Origin: Paramacrobiotus metropolitanus
Taxonomy: Eukaryota; Tardigrada; Eutardigrada; Parachela; Macrobiotidae
Assembly: GCF_019649055.1 (NCBI RefSeq)
Contig: NW_026570306.1
Coordinates: forward strand, 124,001-188,000
Direction: 5' to 3'
Length of the DNA: 64,000 nucleotides
Below the pieces are notes generated by a model that saw nothing but the letters and a program-made list of their open reading frames with translations, made no database searches and was not told the origin of the DNA. A program made the translations under genes and the position numbers. Positions 1-10,738 of the stretch are shown here, piece by piece. The stretch's first letter is position 1; the number at the start of each line of letters is the position of its first letter.

Positions 1-600
1 CTGGCTGGCGAGTGATTTACTGGCAAATTAAAAACAGTGCTCGAATACGTTGGTTAATGTGCACATGTACCGGGCGAAATCAACCACATTCTGCCAGCGG
101 TGATTTATGTGGCGAGCTACTAGTGGGGGCACCAGAATGGAGTTGTACTGCAACCATGAAACTGATCGGTATTCACGATAAATTTGAAACAGTATTAACA
201 TACAGCGCGATGAGTCTAATAACAGAAGCGAACGTTTCTCAGTCAAATTCTATAGGCAAGGTTCTTAGGTTCATCCCAAACTCCGGCATCAACTTCCAGC
301 CTTCTTCAAAACGGTTCTCGTTGTACAGCATCCGCGGCCATTCCCAACTACACACGTAGCGGATGTGCGCATCCGGCTGCAGGATATCGGCAGCGTCCAT
401 TTCCTTCAGGAGATCGATAACCATGGCCCCGTACAACTCCTTCTTATACACGTCTTAAAGGTCTCGTGTTGCTACATGAAACGACGGAACTGCTTCAACC
501 GTTCTGCATTCAAGGCATCGCATTTGGCGCAGGGTTGCAGAGCGCGGTCGTCGCGCGGAACACGATTTGCGCATCCAACAACAGCCATTACTGTAGCTAC
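1..600 (-). pseudogene. Fragment A1: decayed exon 6 of a SMYD-like gene with its 3' flank
   Basis: On the minus strand, 286-600 encodes a recognisable sixth exon of the SMYD-like family found through this cluster, with the stretches DILQPDAHIRYVCSWEW and NRFEEGWKL. The closest relative in the window is gene E exon 6 (14200-14549). The copy is broken: a TAG stop follows FRRFM near 473, and the frame changes before the DAADILQPDAH part. No functional splice border is present on the 3' side. Positions 1-285 resemble 13310-13615, the 3' flank of gene E, so the last exon and its intron have been deleted from this copy. It is a non-functional duplicate. Confidence 0.75.
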
Positions 601-830
601 GAGGGAATGACAGGGCTTATTTCAGCTGCACTTGCGGCCTCCACCCAGTATGTGTTTTACGTTGCGTTGTGGTCGGACATAATCTTACGTACCGAGTCTC
701 AAAACGGATATCCCGTGTGTACACAGGCGGCAGCAAAAATATGCCTTATCATGCAAGCTTTCCGCGGTCGCAAGTAAGGCCTGTTTAATATCGTTGTCTT
801 CCTGCGAAATTTCTTTTAGCGCTTTTCTTA
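600..830 (+). pseudogene. Fragment A2: decayed last-exon tail of a SMYD-like gene
   Basis: The plus strand ends an open frame at 777 with MQAFRGRK, resembling the C-terminal ends of gene B (AFRGRQ) and gene D (ASRGSK). The bases after the stop (TAAGG...GTTGTCTTCCTG) resemble those after the gene D stop at 13217. Upstream, 610-740 is only faintly similar to the C-terminal helical exon. Together with fragment A1 this looks like a collapsed, rearranged copy of the convergent D/E pair. The similarity is short, so confidence is moderate. Confidence 0.4.
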
Positions 831-1248
831 TAAATTTGCATTACTGTACAACTTCTGTTGTTGACGAGAAAAATTTTTCACTGCATTATTATTTATTTTT
901 AACTTGGTAATCTGTTCGTCGGACGAAATTAATCGCATTCCGTCGTTTTATCAAATAAATTTTCTGTTCATGGTATTAAAAAAGCAGACAATGATCTATT
1001 TATTGTAGCCGTGAAACTTTGTCACTACTATGAGAAAACAAGACTTCTGAACGTACAGTGCGACAGGAGAATGAACAAAAGCGAAAGCTGCTCCCAAATA
1101 AACAACTACATTTTCCAAGACAAAGGTATTTCATACTGAAAGCAGGATTAAGCCAAGCAGTTGAGAAGCGCGCCAATTTCTGAACAAACTACTGGAGACA
1201 AATGAGTACAGGTTGTTCAACGCAAACCAACCTACCGAACTGTCCACA

Positions 1249-4200
1249 TTACTGTCGGCCACGAAAAGCCTGCTCGATCTGGCGCACAAAGCCCTCAGTT
1301 CGGGCAAGCAGCATATTCCCACCAACAGCCCCCTTCGACTCCTCCCCATACAGCATGACAAAGATGTCCCGTGCTTCGCGGCAATAATCCAGCATTACGG
1401 GACACGCGCTGTCCGTCATGGTTTTCAGTTGTTTCTTTTCCTCGTCGTTCAACTGCTTAATCCTCTCCAGGACCCGATTCTTGAGAGCCGAAGCCGCCGA
1501 TACGCCGGCCAACGACAGCTCCATAGCGTGAGACACGTTGTACTTCGGGTAAATATTCCTGTAAATGCATGCATGCTATTTTTAATAGCCTGACTCCCTG
1601 TTCGCATGCCGACGCATGGTTAGTCTATAACCGTTTAAAACGTACGGACGTTTATAACATCCGGCGGATGTCTAGCCCTTAAACCGTCCAATACGTTCGC
1701 CGTAAAGTTTGTCCACACATTACCAGTATTAGATTAACTACGTGAAAGACGGCCTGGATCTGCCCCAGCGTAGGAGCCTTTACCATGCTTGTGTGCAGCT
1801 ACACTTCGACTACGGGTCGGATACGTGGTCACCGGCATCTTTGGCTTCGCGCGGCAAACTGGCTAATGCACAGCGGAAAGCACTGTGGCGATTTCTGATT
1901 ACGAGGAGCGGGTACCACCCGAGCGGTACCACAAACTGCGCATCCTGCGGCTTCCTGCCGGTGAACGACCGTTGGAAGCAGTCCGAGGCAGTATGGTTGT
2001 ACAAGATCTACAACCACGAAGCGTGCCATCCTCCACAGTACCTGGTCGACATATTTGACTTCACGGATGTCACAATGCGGTACAATCTCCGGAAGCCAAA
2101 GAGAATCGAAGCCAAAGCGAAGAAGAAGATCGGAGAAAGCACGTCGGCCATGCGTTTAAGGGACGTTTTCGAGCGCATACAAAAGGTTAATATGCAGATA
2201 CTCAGCGTCGTCAACGCTTTGTTGATGGTGTTGGTTTTTTCAAATTTGCTCTTCGAATGATCTGTCGTAATTCGAATGTTGCTTTCCTTTTATACCGACC
2301 AGATGTTGAAGTTCCGTTAATCGGGTTGTCTGCTCTTGATGTAATAATAATAATAATAATATTGCGTTTATGATGGGAAACAGGATGAGTGTAACATTCG
2401 CATCCGGACTTCGCTTTTGCCTAACTGTAAAATCAAGTAAATTCGCTTTTGCTTAACTGTAAAATTCGTGACAAGTCATTTTGAACTGTGCGTACAATTC
2501 ATTTCCTGACGTTCTGGGCGGTTACAGTCGTCTACCAATCGGCGACCAGGCCGTTCACGATTACTTACCGCGAACAGACGATCAACTCTTGCATCAGTTT
2601 CCAGCCCTCCTCAAAACGGTTCTCATCGAATAATTTCCGCGGCAATTCCCAGCCGCAGACGTAGCGGAAATGCGCATCCGGCTGCAGAATGTCCGCAGCG
2701 TCCACGTCTTCGAGGAGAGAGGCAGTCATACTTGTGTGCAGTTGCGCCGGGAAGCCCGTCATAATCTCCTCGTGATCTTCCATGAAGCAACGGAACTCCG
2801 CCAATCGTTTGGAGTTAAGTGCGCCGCATTCCGCACAGGGCTGCAGAGCGCGCTCATCGCTCGGAATGCGATTCGTGCACCCAACCGTAGTACACTTCAA
2901 CGGATTAATTTCTGCCTCCTACAAGACAAAATGGTCGCCATTAAATGGAGGGAGTGTATTTTATACACCATTAATATGAAAAAAATCAAATGAATATTGT
3001 TGATCTTTACATATTGAGTGGTGCATTTCCGGCATGTGCACGGATATCCGTGCAGATTCTTGAACGTAGTACGGCGCCCGGCACGTGTAAGAGAGAACGG
3101 GTCCGTCATCATAATTTCATTGCACCGTAGCTGCAAGAAATAAATCGATCACATAAGGGTACAAGCTAGTCGGCAAATTGAGTATTCGCAAGTACAGCGA
3201 ACATTGCAAATTTACGGGTTACGCTCAAATCCATATTACGACGCGCCACGCCACACTGTTTAAACACGTAACATGCATTTGGCTGGCTGTTGGCTTGGTG
3301 CACGCCAGATATTTGAAAGAGATTAATTGTAGATGGTGACTAGAAAGCGACTGGTGCAACTGTGCAAGTAAGGGACAATCTAACTGCTTCGCGCATTTCG
3401 GTATTAACGAGGGAAAGCTTTCAACTGGGCGCGCGATTCACTGGCCGCACATAGTATCATTAGATTCCCTGGAATTTATGGAATTTGTTATATTGCAAAA
3501 GGTTTCTCGGGTTTCAAAAGGATACTATGTGCGGGCAGTGAATCGCGCGACAAGTTGAAAACTTTCCCTTTTAAGATAAACGAAGTGTAGTGGCCATCAT
3601 TCATGCGAATCATGCGCCAACTTACCAGGGCACATTTTCCGGGTCCAAATTCAGAAATTCCCATCTTTTGCAGGAAATTAGTAAATACCCATAGTGTAAT
3701 TAAAAAATAATTTCATGTGCTGATACTCATGGGCGTGGCCAGAAAAAAATAAATGAACACCGTAACGCTACATACATACAAGTATTACAATGCACTGCAC
3801 AAGCTGTTTATGTAGTCTTCTGCCGAACGGTTGTGTACAAATGCGAAATGCTTAAAAAATTTATTGCATGTGCAGAGGGCTTCGCCCAGAATAACAGTTT
3901 TAAAAACAGATTACAGGTACGAGACTACGAGTACACTAATATTGCAGCTGAATGGGACGGCAAACATATGGACAACATTGTGTTTCTGAAATTTTATTAA
4001 TTAGCAAACTAATCTTGTCTCAAAGCACGGGTACGCGGCATAGCAAACCTAAAACAATATAGTTATCAGAAGATAGGTCAGTTAATAAAAACGAAATAGA
4101 ATGAAAATGTGCTCGAATAGACGAATACCTGCAGAACTGTTGTATCCGTAGTCTATTTTTGTAAATTTGTAATGGTTGGCGGCGCCTTATTAACATTTGC

Positions 4201-6031
4201 ACATGAAATTATTTTTTAAGCATTTCGAAGTCGTTCAGACTTTCAGTACTCGTACCCTTCAGCAAAAGAGAAGATTTTTCTGAATTATTATTACAGTACG
4301 AAAATGGCCTGTACGAGTACTGCAACAGCGCATTGTAATAGTATCATTAGTATGTAGTATTATGATATTCATTTATTTTTGCTGGCCACGCCCTTGAGTG
4401 TCAGCACATGAAATTATTTTTTTAATTATACTATGGGTATAAACTACTTCCCTGCAAAAGATGGGAATTTTCTGAATTTGGACCCGGAAAATGTGCCCTG
4501 GTTAGCGTCAACATCGCTCTACCTGTGCCTTTACATACTCAATTTGTCGACAAGCTTGTACACCAGTAGTCTACAGTGTATGCAAATCAGTTGTCTACAG
4601 AATGTCTTAAAAGCGACGCAAAATGGCTTTGGAAATGCGCCGAAGCGAAAGTTCACGTATATGCAAACAAATTTGGTACAATTTCTCTAGTCATGGTCCT
4701 TAATCGTGACTATGTTGGCACAAAGTGGCGGTACAAATCGCCTGTAGCATATCCCTTACATCCTTTAGTCCGGTGTAATTCGGAATATCCTCCACAGCAC
4801 GGAGGAACAAGCGGCGTCCGCGGAAGCTCAACACGACATTCACATCCCAGCACACCGGCGTCATAAGCTGGGGGGACACCGGGGGAAACAGTGCCATACC
4901 AATGGGTGCCATAATCGGCATATCCACGATGTTCATGATATTGTAACCGATTTTCGCAGCATACGTTTCCATTTCGGGTAGGTCAAGGCCAAACTCTCGT
5001 TGCATAACATCTAGTCTGTAAACGAACATGCCTATTCCGGGGAACAAGAATCCCGTGCAACCGCTAGGGAGCGTTAAGGCTTTAAGCAACCACTGACCCC
5101 CGATGATGCTTGATGTCCATGCGCGCGAATTTCGGATTAGACGGCAGCATGTCCCACATCTCTTTGGCTGATTTCAGGCCCAATCCAATCACATCGGTCA
5201 CCGCATTCAGCTGAAAATACACTGAGTAAGTAACAGTGAGAATAATGGAGTGTTACGGGAGTCTGCTGACTCGATCTCGTTAGCTGCTGAGCCAGCTGAG
5301 GAGAATGTTCCTCGCATTCGGCAGCTGCTCTTTTCAAGTGCTTATCTTAGCGTTTAAGCGCTAGAATGGTTGATAATACAGATGAGTGTTTCGTATGCAA
5401 AATCCGCTTTTGAGCAGCTCTACAAAATAGGTTTAAAAAACCTACAGTAAGACCAGCACAACCTGTCTGGTATTCTAAAAAATTTATTGAAGAAATACCT
5501 TGATCTTGTTCACAATCTTGGCAATGAGATCTGTGGGTACGTCCAAACTGAACCGAATACCGCAGCCAGAGGGATCAGGCTTCCTCTCAATGCCAGTGCC
5601 CAGCCCGATCTTCATTAGCAAGGCGCATTCAGTTTTGTGCTCCACCTTCCAGTCAGCTGTCTAGATAAGAAAAATACCCATCGTAATTTTAAGAATTCTC
5701 TCGACTAACTTTTCGCAAAACTATGAAACTAGTTCGGTTTACGTGTAACAACATCTCGTCATGCGAACTGAGCAACTAAAGGATAGATACAGGCAGAAAT
5801 CGCCGTATGATGCTTCCATAAGCACACCTGACATTCAACGCTACAGTAGCGGTGCAGTTTGCATCCCGAACAGGTTTGTAGTTCCTGACTTTCTTGCAGA
5901 CAGTAGGCGCAACGTGTTTTATAAGCACTCCTCTCCATTACCCAAACAAACGGATCAAACGACATTACAAGATCCCCAACTGCAAACGAACGGCTTTCTA
6001 GAGCGTCCTGCGTAGTCTTCTTGGTCTCCAT
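1249..6031 (-). CDS. SMYD-like gene B: MYND zinc finger with degenerate SET domain
   Basis: Seven predicted exons in gene order: 6031-5828, 5660-5499, 5210-5098, 5015-4760, 3130-3011, 2918-2569, 1558-1249; 1515 nt, 504 residues, all phases compatible. Exon 1 carries the MYND core (CAYC...CSGC...YCSVEC) and exon 2 the closing H..EC ligands. Exon 4 corresponds to the SET core, but the NHSC SAM-binding motif of active SMYD enzymes is replaced by MTPVCWDVNV. The protein starts only about 16 residues before the P-strand region, so the N-terminal GxG SAM motif is absent. Exon 5 ends with the post-SET PCTCRKC, and exons 6-7 form a helical C-terminal region. It is probably a zinc-binding scaffold or reader rather than a methyltransferase; this is inference. 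Introns 4 and 6 are swollen by mobile DNA. It is divergently arranged with gene C, starts 455 bp apart. Confidence 0.85.
1700..2362 (+). mobile_element. 3' end of a LINE (non-LTR) retrotransposon
   Basis: The frame at 1742-2260 resembles the C-terminal tail after the reverse transcriptase domain of CR1/Jockey/I-type LINEs: the block HFDYGSDTWSPAS, then NAQRKALWRF and a basic stretch. There is no start codon and a stop lies just upstream, so the element is 5'-truncated. The 3' end carries a TAA microsatellite (about 2343-2361), as in I-type LINE tails. It sits in the last intron of gene B, in the opposite orientation. The 5' border is estimated. Confidence 0.7.
3191..3621. mobile_element. Dispersed repeat, copy 1, carrying an internal inverted pair
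   Basis: Positions 3191-3420 and 3586-3615 match most of the 41834-42185 element in the HPPD gene; for example the shared stretch GTAACATGC..TTTGGCTGGCTG..GGCTTGGTGCACGCC. Compared with that copy, this one has an extra block bounded by two imperfect inverted arms (3411-3458 and 3521-3568), and its terminal repeats are lost. It lies in intron 4 of gene B and directly abuts the 883-bp element that follows. Confidence 0.65.
3622..4504. mobile_element. 883-bp foldback element with long terminal inverted repeats
   Basis: The left end (from TTACCAGGGCACATTTTC at 3622) is the reverse complement of the right end (ending at 4504) for about 130 bp with few mismatches, and weaker complementarity continues inward for more than 200 bp per side. 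The flanks GCGCCAAC (3614-3621) and GCGTCAAC (4505-4512) look like an 8-bp target duplication with one change, which suits a hAT-like non-autonomous element; a TTA duplication inside the ends is the alternative reading. No transposase frame is present. Confidence 0.75.
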
Positions 6032-6485
6032 GGCACAAGTCAGAAGTTACTAGTTCTAGTACCCCAATTAACTAGGTAACCATTCGAAACCAAATAACTG
6101 GCAAAAAGTCGCTGTTAAGTACGATCCAATTAAATTCAAACTCGTATTAAATTTCGTGGTTTGTGTTTCGTTGATCCAATCACTTCGCACGTGCCACACT
6201 TCAACTCTTCAAGCTTCAACTCTACGTAGGAATTAGGTTAACCAGTCAGCTGTTACTGCTCCTTGCAACCACCTCTGGCAGGCAGCTGTAAGCCTGTTAC
6301 TGCACTCTGGTTTGGATTCTCCAGTTACTATTAAGTAGTACCAGTACGATTTAGTTTTACACACCAGATCTCTCGCAAATTTGCAGTAGGTGTCAGCTTA
6401 CCGTCTCTCGGCCAGTTATTTTAGATTTTATTCTACGATTGTTCATTGTTACTTGTTAGTACATCTTATTCAAAGCCGTGGATTC
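6032..6485. promoter_or_regulatory. Divergent spacer between genes B and C
   Basis: The start codons of gene B (minus) and gene C (plus) face away from each other across 454 bp, so both promoters must lie here or overlap the 5' untranslated regions. I see no convincing TATA box or other named element. Confidence 0.4.
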
Positions 6486-8902
6486 ATGATGGGTACAAAG
6501 GAGGCTGTGCAGGACGCTTGCCGTTCATTCAAGGCCGGCGATGTCGTACTTTGCTGTGAGCCCTTGGTGTGGGCGCTGGAGAGGAGCGCCTATGAAACTC
6601 GTTGCGCCTACTGTCTGCTAGAAAATCAGGAACTACGAACCTGTTCGGGATGTAAACTCCACCGCTATTGTAGCGTGGCTTGTCAGGTATAACGTCTAGG
6701 ATATTTTCCTCTTTTTATCGACCATCAGGGCTGCTGACGGCATGCGCCATGCGGGACGTTCTGCGAACTAATTTCACAAGCGAAATTCGTAAATTTACCG
6801 AGACAGTCACCGTTTATGGTCGCTCATTGTAAAGATGGATTAACAAGTCAGAAGAAATCAACCACATCGGGCTTTTCATGTAGGCTGCTGACTGGAAGCT
6901 GGAACATAATCTGGAATGCGCCGTACTGAAGACGGCGCCTGTTGGCAATACGAAGATGGCGCGCGACAGCAGCATGCCGTACAAGCTGGACGTGCCGCGA
7001 GAGTTCGTCGCCAAGCTGGTCAACAAAATCAAAGTAAGTCACTTAACAGGAATTTATCTGTAGCGTTCTTTGAGCTGAATCCTTAATTTTGTTATGACAG
7101 GGTGCTGTGAATGATATCGGGCAATTTCGTAATTTGCTAAGTCTGTGATCTCAGTTCTGCAAGAGAGGGGAAAATATTTAATTTTTTAAATTTCATCTTA
7201 ATTTAACTCGCCTCAGAGCAGATAGGTAGCTCATTTTCGGTTAGGGTGATCGTCTAGCAAGAAATTTCAATCATGGCTGGAAAGTGGAAATACTGTATTG
7301 TACTAAAGAGATGGAGAGCACTATTATGAATTCTGCTCGTAGAAGTATACGTATTCTGTGCGCACTTTACTGTATGTATCTGTAGTTAAACCCGATGATG
7401 GACATCCCGGAAGTGGGCCGGAAATCTTTTAGCGATCTTTTGCTCAAGCTGCCAACAAATCCCGCACAATCAGAAATCGAACGGCAGCTGTTACCAGGGT
7501 ATTCTGCTTGCTTTCTGAAAGTGTAAACAGTGAACCTTGGTTCTTAACAGGTGTGTTCTTAGAGTCTCCGCTTGGGATCCGGAGAGCATATTAACGGGCG
7601 TACCAGCCGAAGTCTTTGTGGCCTGTTACGCAACTCTCCGCTATAGTGCTCTGAACATGTACGACGTGCTGGGAACCGCGTGCGGCGTGGCAGTGTATCC
7701 GCAGGCACCGCCGCGACGGATGACGCGGGTCTGCTGGGACATCAATGTGGAGCTGAACCGCCAGGGACGGCGACTGGTCATCCATGCCGCGGAAGACATT
7801 CCACAGTATACCGGACTGCGAGATGTTAGTCGCATGCTCTTTCTCGGATCACCAGATTTACCACTACTGAGACTCAGTAATTCATTATGCATTGCATTTG
7901 CCATTTCGGGTTAAAATGTTAAATACAACCGATTGTAGCGAATATTCAAAAATGCAGTTTAATGAAGCTCGTATCAATCGCGCGTTTTGCAGCTGCGGTA
8001 CAGTGACCTACAGGAACCTTTCTGCCGGACAAGAGCCGAGCGTCGAGCTGTATTTCAAGAACGTTACGGTTATCTGTGCACTTGTCGCCGATGCACGCCA
8101 GAATATGTAACATCTTCACGCCTGATTCTTCTTACATTTACAAGTATTTAAATTACACGATTTATATTAGGATGCCGAGATTAACCGGTTACGCTGCGTA
8201 ACGGTGGGCTGCATGAACCAGATTCCCAGTGACAGTCGTGCACTGCAAGCCTGCTCGGAATGCGGCGCCCTGAACGGCGACCGGCTACAACAGTTTCGGC
8301 GGTTCATCCAGCAGTTTGAGACCAACACGACGCGGTACTCACTGGAGCTCCAGGACGTCCTGGCCATGCAGCTCTGCCAGGAGATGGACGCTGCTGGCAT
8401 CCTGCAGCCCGATGCGCATTTCCGCTATGTCTGCGGCTGGGAATTGCCGAAGAAATATTTCGCGGATAACCGTTTTGAAGACGGTTGGAAAATGACGAAG
8501 GAGTTGGTCGACTGTGTGCGGTAAATTATTTTTGTCCTGAGTATGGTTGGTGGATCAGTATTCGAATATGCAATATAGATTGTCTGCAGGAAGATATATC
8601 CAAAGTATGCAGTGTTCCGCGCTCGCCTGTTGCTTTCTGCGGGACTGACTGCCGTTGATGCTCTCCACCATCAGATGCTGATCAGTGGAATGGACCACAC
8701 GTCGAGGCCGGCAGATAGGAAGCTGGAAGCATCAGCGAATGAAGTGGTGGCTGTCAATATGGATTACTGTAGTGAAGCTAGGAGCATTTTTGTAAAAATA
8801 TTTGGTGAGCAGTCTAAGGTAGTCCAAAAATGCGATGCGGATTGTAAGCAGGCAGATAGGAAACTGCTCCACATCCAGCAGATTCTTCGCACCACAAAAT
8901 AG
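6486..8902 (+). CDS. SMYD-like gene C: MYND zinc finger with degenerate SET domain
   Basis: Exons: 6486-6686, 6884-7033, 7386-7498, 7551-7824, 7993-8106, 8171-8520, 8590-8902; about 504 residues (two adjacent ATGs at 6486 and 6489). The MYND ligands are complete (CAYC, CSGC, YCSVAC, then H..EC in exon 2). The SET-core exon reads GVAVYPQAPP then MTRVCWDINV where active SMYD proteins have NHSC, so SAM binding is doubtful. Exon 5 holds the RYSD strand, where the SET tyrosine would lie, and CTCRRC; exon 6 has a further CX2C pair (CSECG). Frames are open through all exons, introns are mostly short and all borders are GT/AG. It has the same exon lengths as gene B for exons 3 and 6 (113 and 350 nt), showing recent common descent. 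Function unknown beyond zinc-finger-mediated protein contacts. Confidence 0.87.
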
Positions 8903-10017
8903 TTGCTGGTTGATGCCGTTCTGCTAGATTTAGCGTTGCGCTATGTTTTTTTTAAGGTAAAGGATTGCTTTAAAAACCTGTTATAGGAATACTTTTCGAT
9001 GGTGTTGTTTAATTAGCCGAACTAGTTATCTGCTTTCTGGCAGTGTTATACTGAAGTTTCTTATTGGGACAGCGTTTTTTCTTGTCGGCCATGATCTAAG
9101 TTGCAATAATAATTCCCAAACACGACCGACTTTCCTGTCGATTATGGACAAGAAAACCGCAAAACAACATATAAGTACTCCGTACTCGTACAAGGTAACT
9201 ATTAACATTCAATCGAAATTAGCCAATCCGACATTTCGAGCCAGGCGCCGCTGCGAGCTGTCAGCACGAAGGACAACGCAGTCTGGCTGGAAGTGCTCCC
9301 AACAGCATCACTGAAAATTTTTTGAACGATTGCCCAGTACGAATCGCTGTTGGTTTGTGCCGAAAGCTCGATCGAGTGAGTATACAGCGTTTCTGTCTTC
9401 TCTCGGGTTAAATGGCAACGATAACGTTAGGAAAGTGGAAGATGAAAAGCGCCGGAAATACCAATATATTCGGCAAGCGTGTACATCCAATTGATCCAAA
9501 CAGCTGTAACGAGCTGTTATTATAGTTTTCTGTGTCCCGTATTCTGTGTTTTTGCTGTTATTATAGATTTTTGTGTCCTGAGTTTTTGCTGTTGTTATAG
9601 TTTTCTGTTATTATAGTTTAGCATTTGAAATACAAGGGGAAAATGGCGTTGTCCGTAACGTTCGGACGGCTTTTTAATGCTATTTACTTTGCACTTTGTT
9701 TTGTAATGTTTCTGAATGTGGTGTTTAAAACTTTAGCTAATAATCAAAACATTAAAGGGAAAAAAATAACGCTACCATTGAATGGCATTGATCGATCCGA
9801 GAGAAGACAGATATAAAGCTCCACTAACTGAATTGTATTTGAGCCAGTGTGCGCAAAACCCACAAAGTTCGGCTTTTACACACTATCACCACCTGGCGCG
9901 GCTGGCGGGCACAACTCTGGCAGCTGGAGTACAGTACAAGTACATACAGCACACTGAGCACAGCACGCAAATTTAATATACGATACGCATCGGCATGCCA
10001 CTGATGCCAGATGCCTT
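8903..10017. other. Intergenic stretch with a short tandem repeat
   Basis: There is no gene here that I can support. At 9512-9620 the sequence is a degenerate tandem repeat built on GCTGTTATTATAG..TTTTCTGTG with three to four units. The remaining bases show only short shadow frames. Confidence 0.5.
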
Positions 10018-10293
10018 GGGGACCATCCATAGATTACGTAACGCAAGCAAGGGGAGGGGGGAGTCTTTGAAACGTTACCATTTAATATTTATGACGAAGG
10101 GAGGGGGCTTTAAAAAATTTGTTACGTTATGTTACAATTATGACGTCACAATGGTAAAGCTTATGGACGGGTTTTGATTTTATTACGTGACGCTTAGGGG
10201 AGGGGATTTCACTTTTGTTAGCATTGGTGACACAGGGGGAGGGGAGTATTCAAAACCGAGAATTTTGGCGTTACCTAATTTATGGATGGCCCC
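10018..10293. mobile_element. 276-bp MITE with GGGG..CCCC inverted ends
   Basis: The left end (GGGGACCATCCATAGATTAC) and the right end (complement GGGGCCATCCATAAATTAG) are inverted copies of about 27 bp, each leading into a GTAACGC motif. Inside, G-rich runs (GGGGAGGGGGG near 10050; GGGGGAGGGG near 10235) mirror each other. It contains no open frame. I found no certain target duplication. Confidence 0.65.
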
Positions 10294-10738
10294 TTGCAGG
10301 CTAGCAGCACAACATCGATAGAACTACATTGATAATTTGATACTGAAGTAGTTCTGGTTGAGTATTTCTATTCCGGAGGCACTTACATTACTCGGCTCAT
10401 TTCTCCATTGTTTTTAATTTCGCACGTTGCCAGATTTAGTTTTGCTTCCTAGTTCCTACGAAGGCGCTGACTGCTCCAATACAGTAGCAAATCCAAGAAG
10501 CCGTACACTGTTGTGCTCCATCCTGGCGGCTTGGGATATTCTGGTTTTAATGAATTTTCTGTCACACTTTATAGTGTATGATTCGGTTATTCGGTTATTC
10601 GGCTTAATTTGACACACTTATCTCTGATAAACCCCCAAGTTTTCGGTTTAATGAGTGTGCTAAGTTTTTGAACGCCGCTCTGTCCATGATGTTTTGGACT
10701 TGAATCGCTGATCATTCGCGTTAATCACGAGACTGAAA
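10294..10738. other. Upstream region of gene D
   Basis: This is non-coding sequence between the MITE and gene D. I see no feature beyond what must be the promoter and leader of gene D. Confidence 0.4.

Noticed and set aside
2343-2361. TAA run as an independent microsatellite
   Set aside because: Its position right after the LINE C-terminal frame makes it the element's 3' tail.
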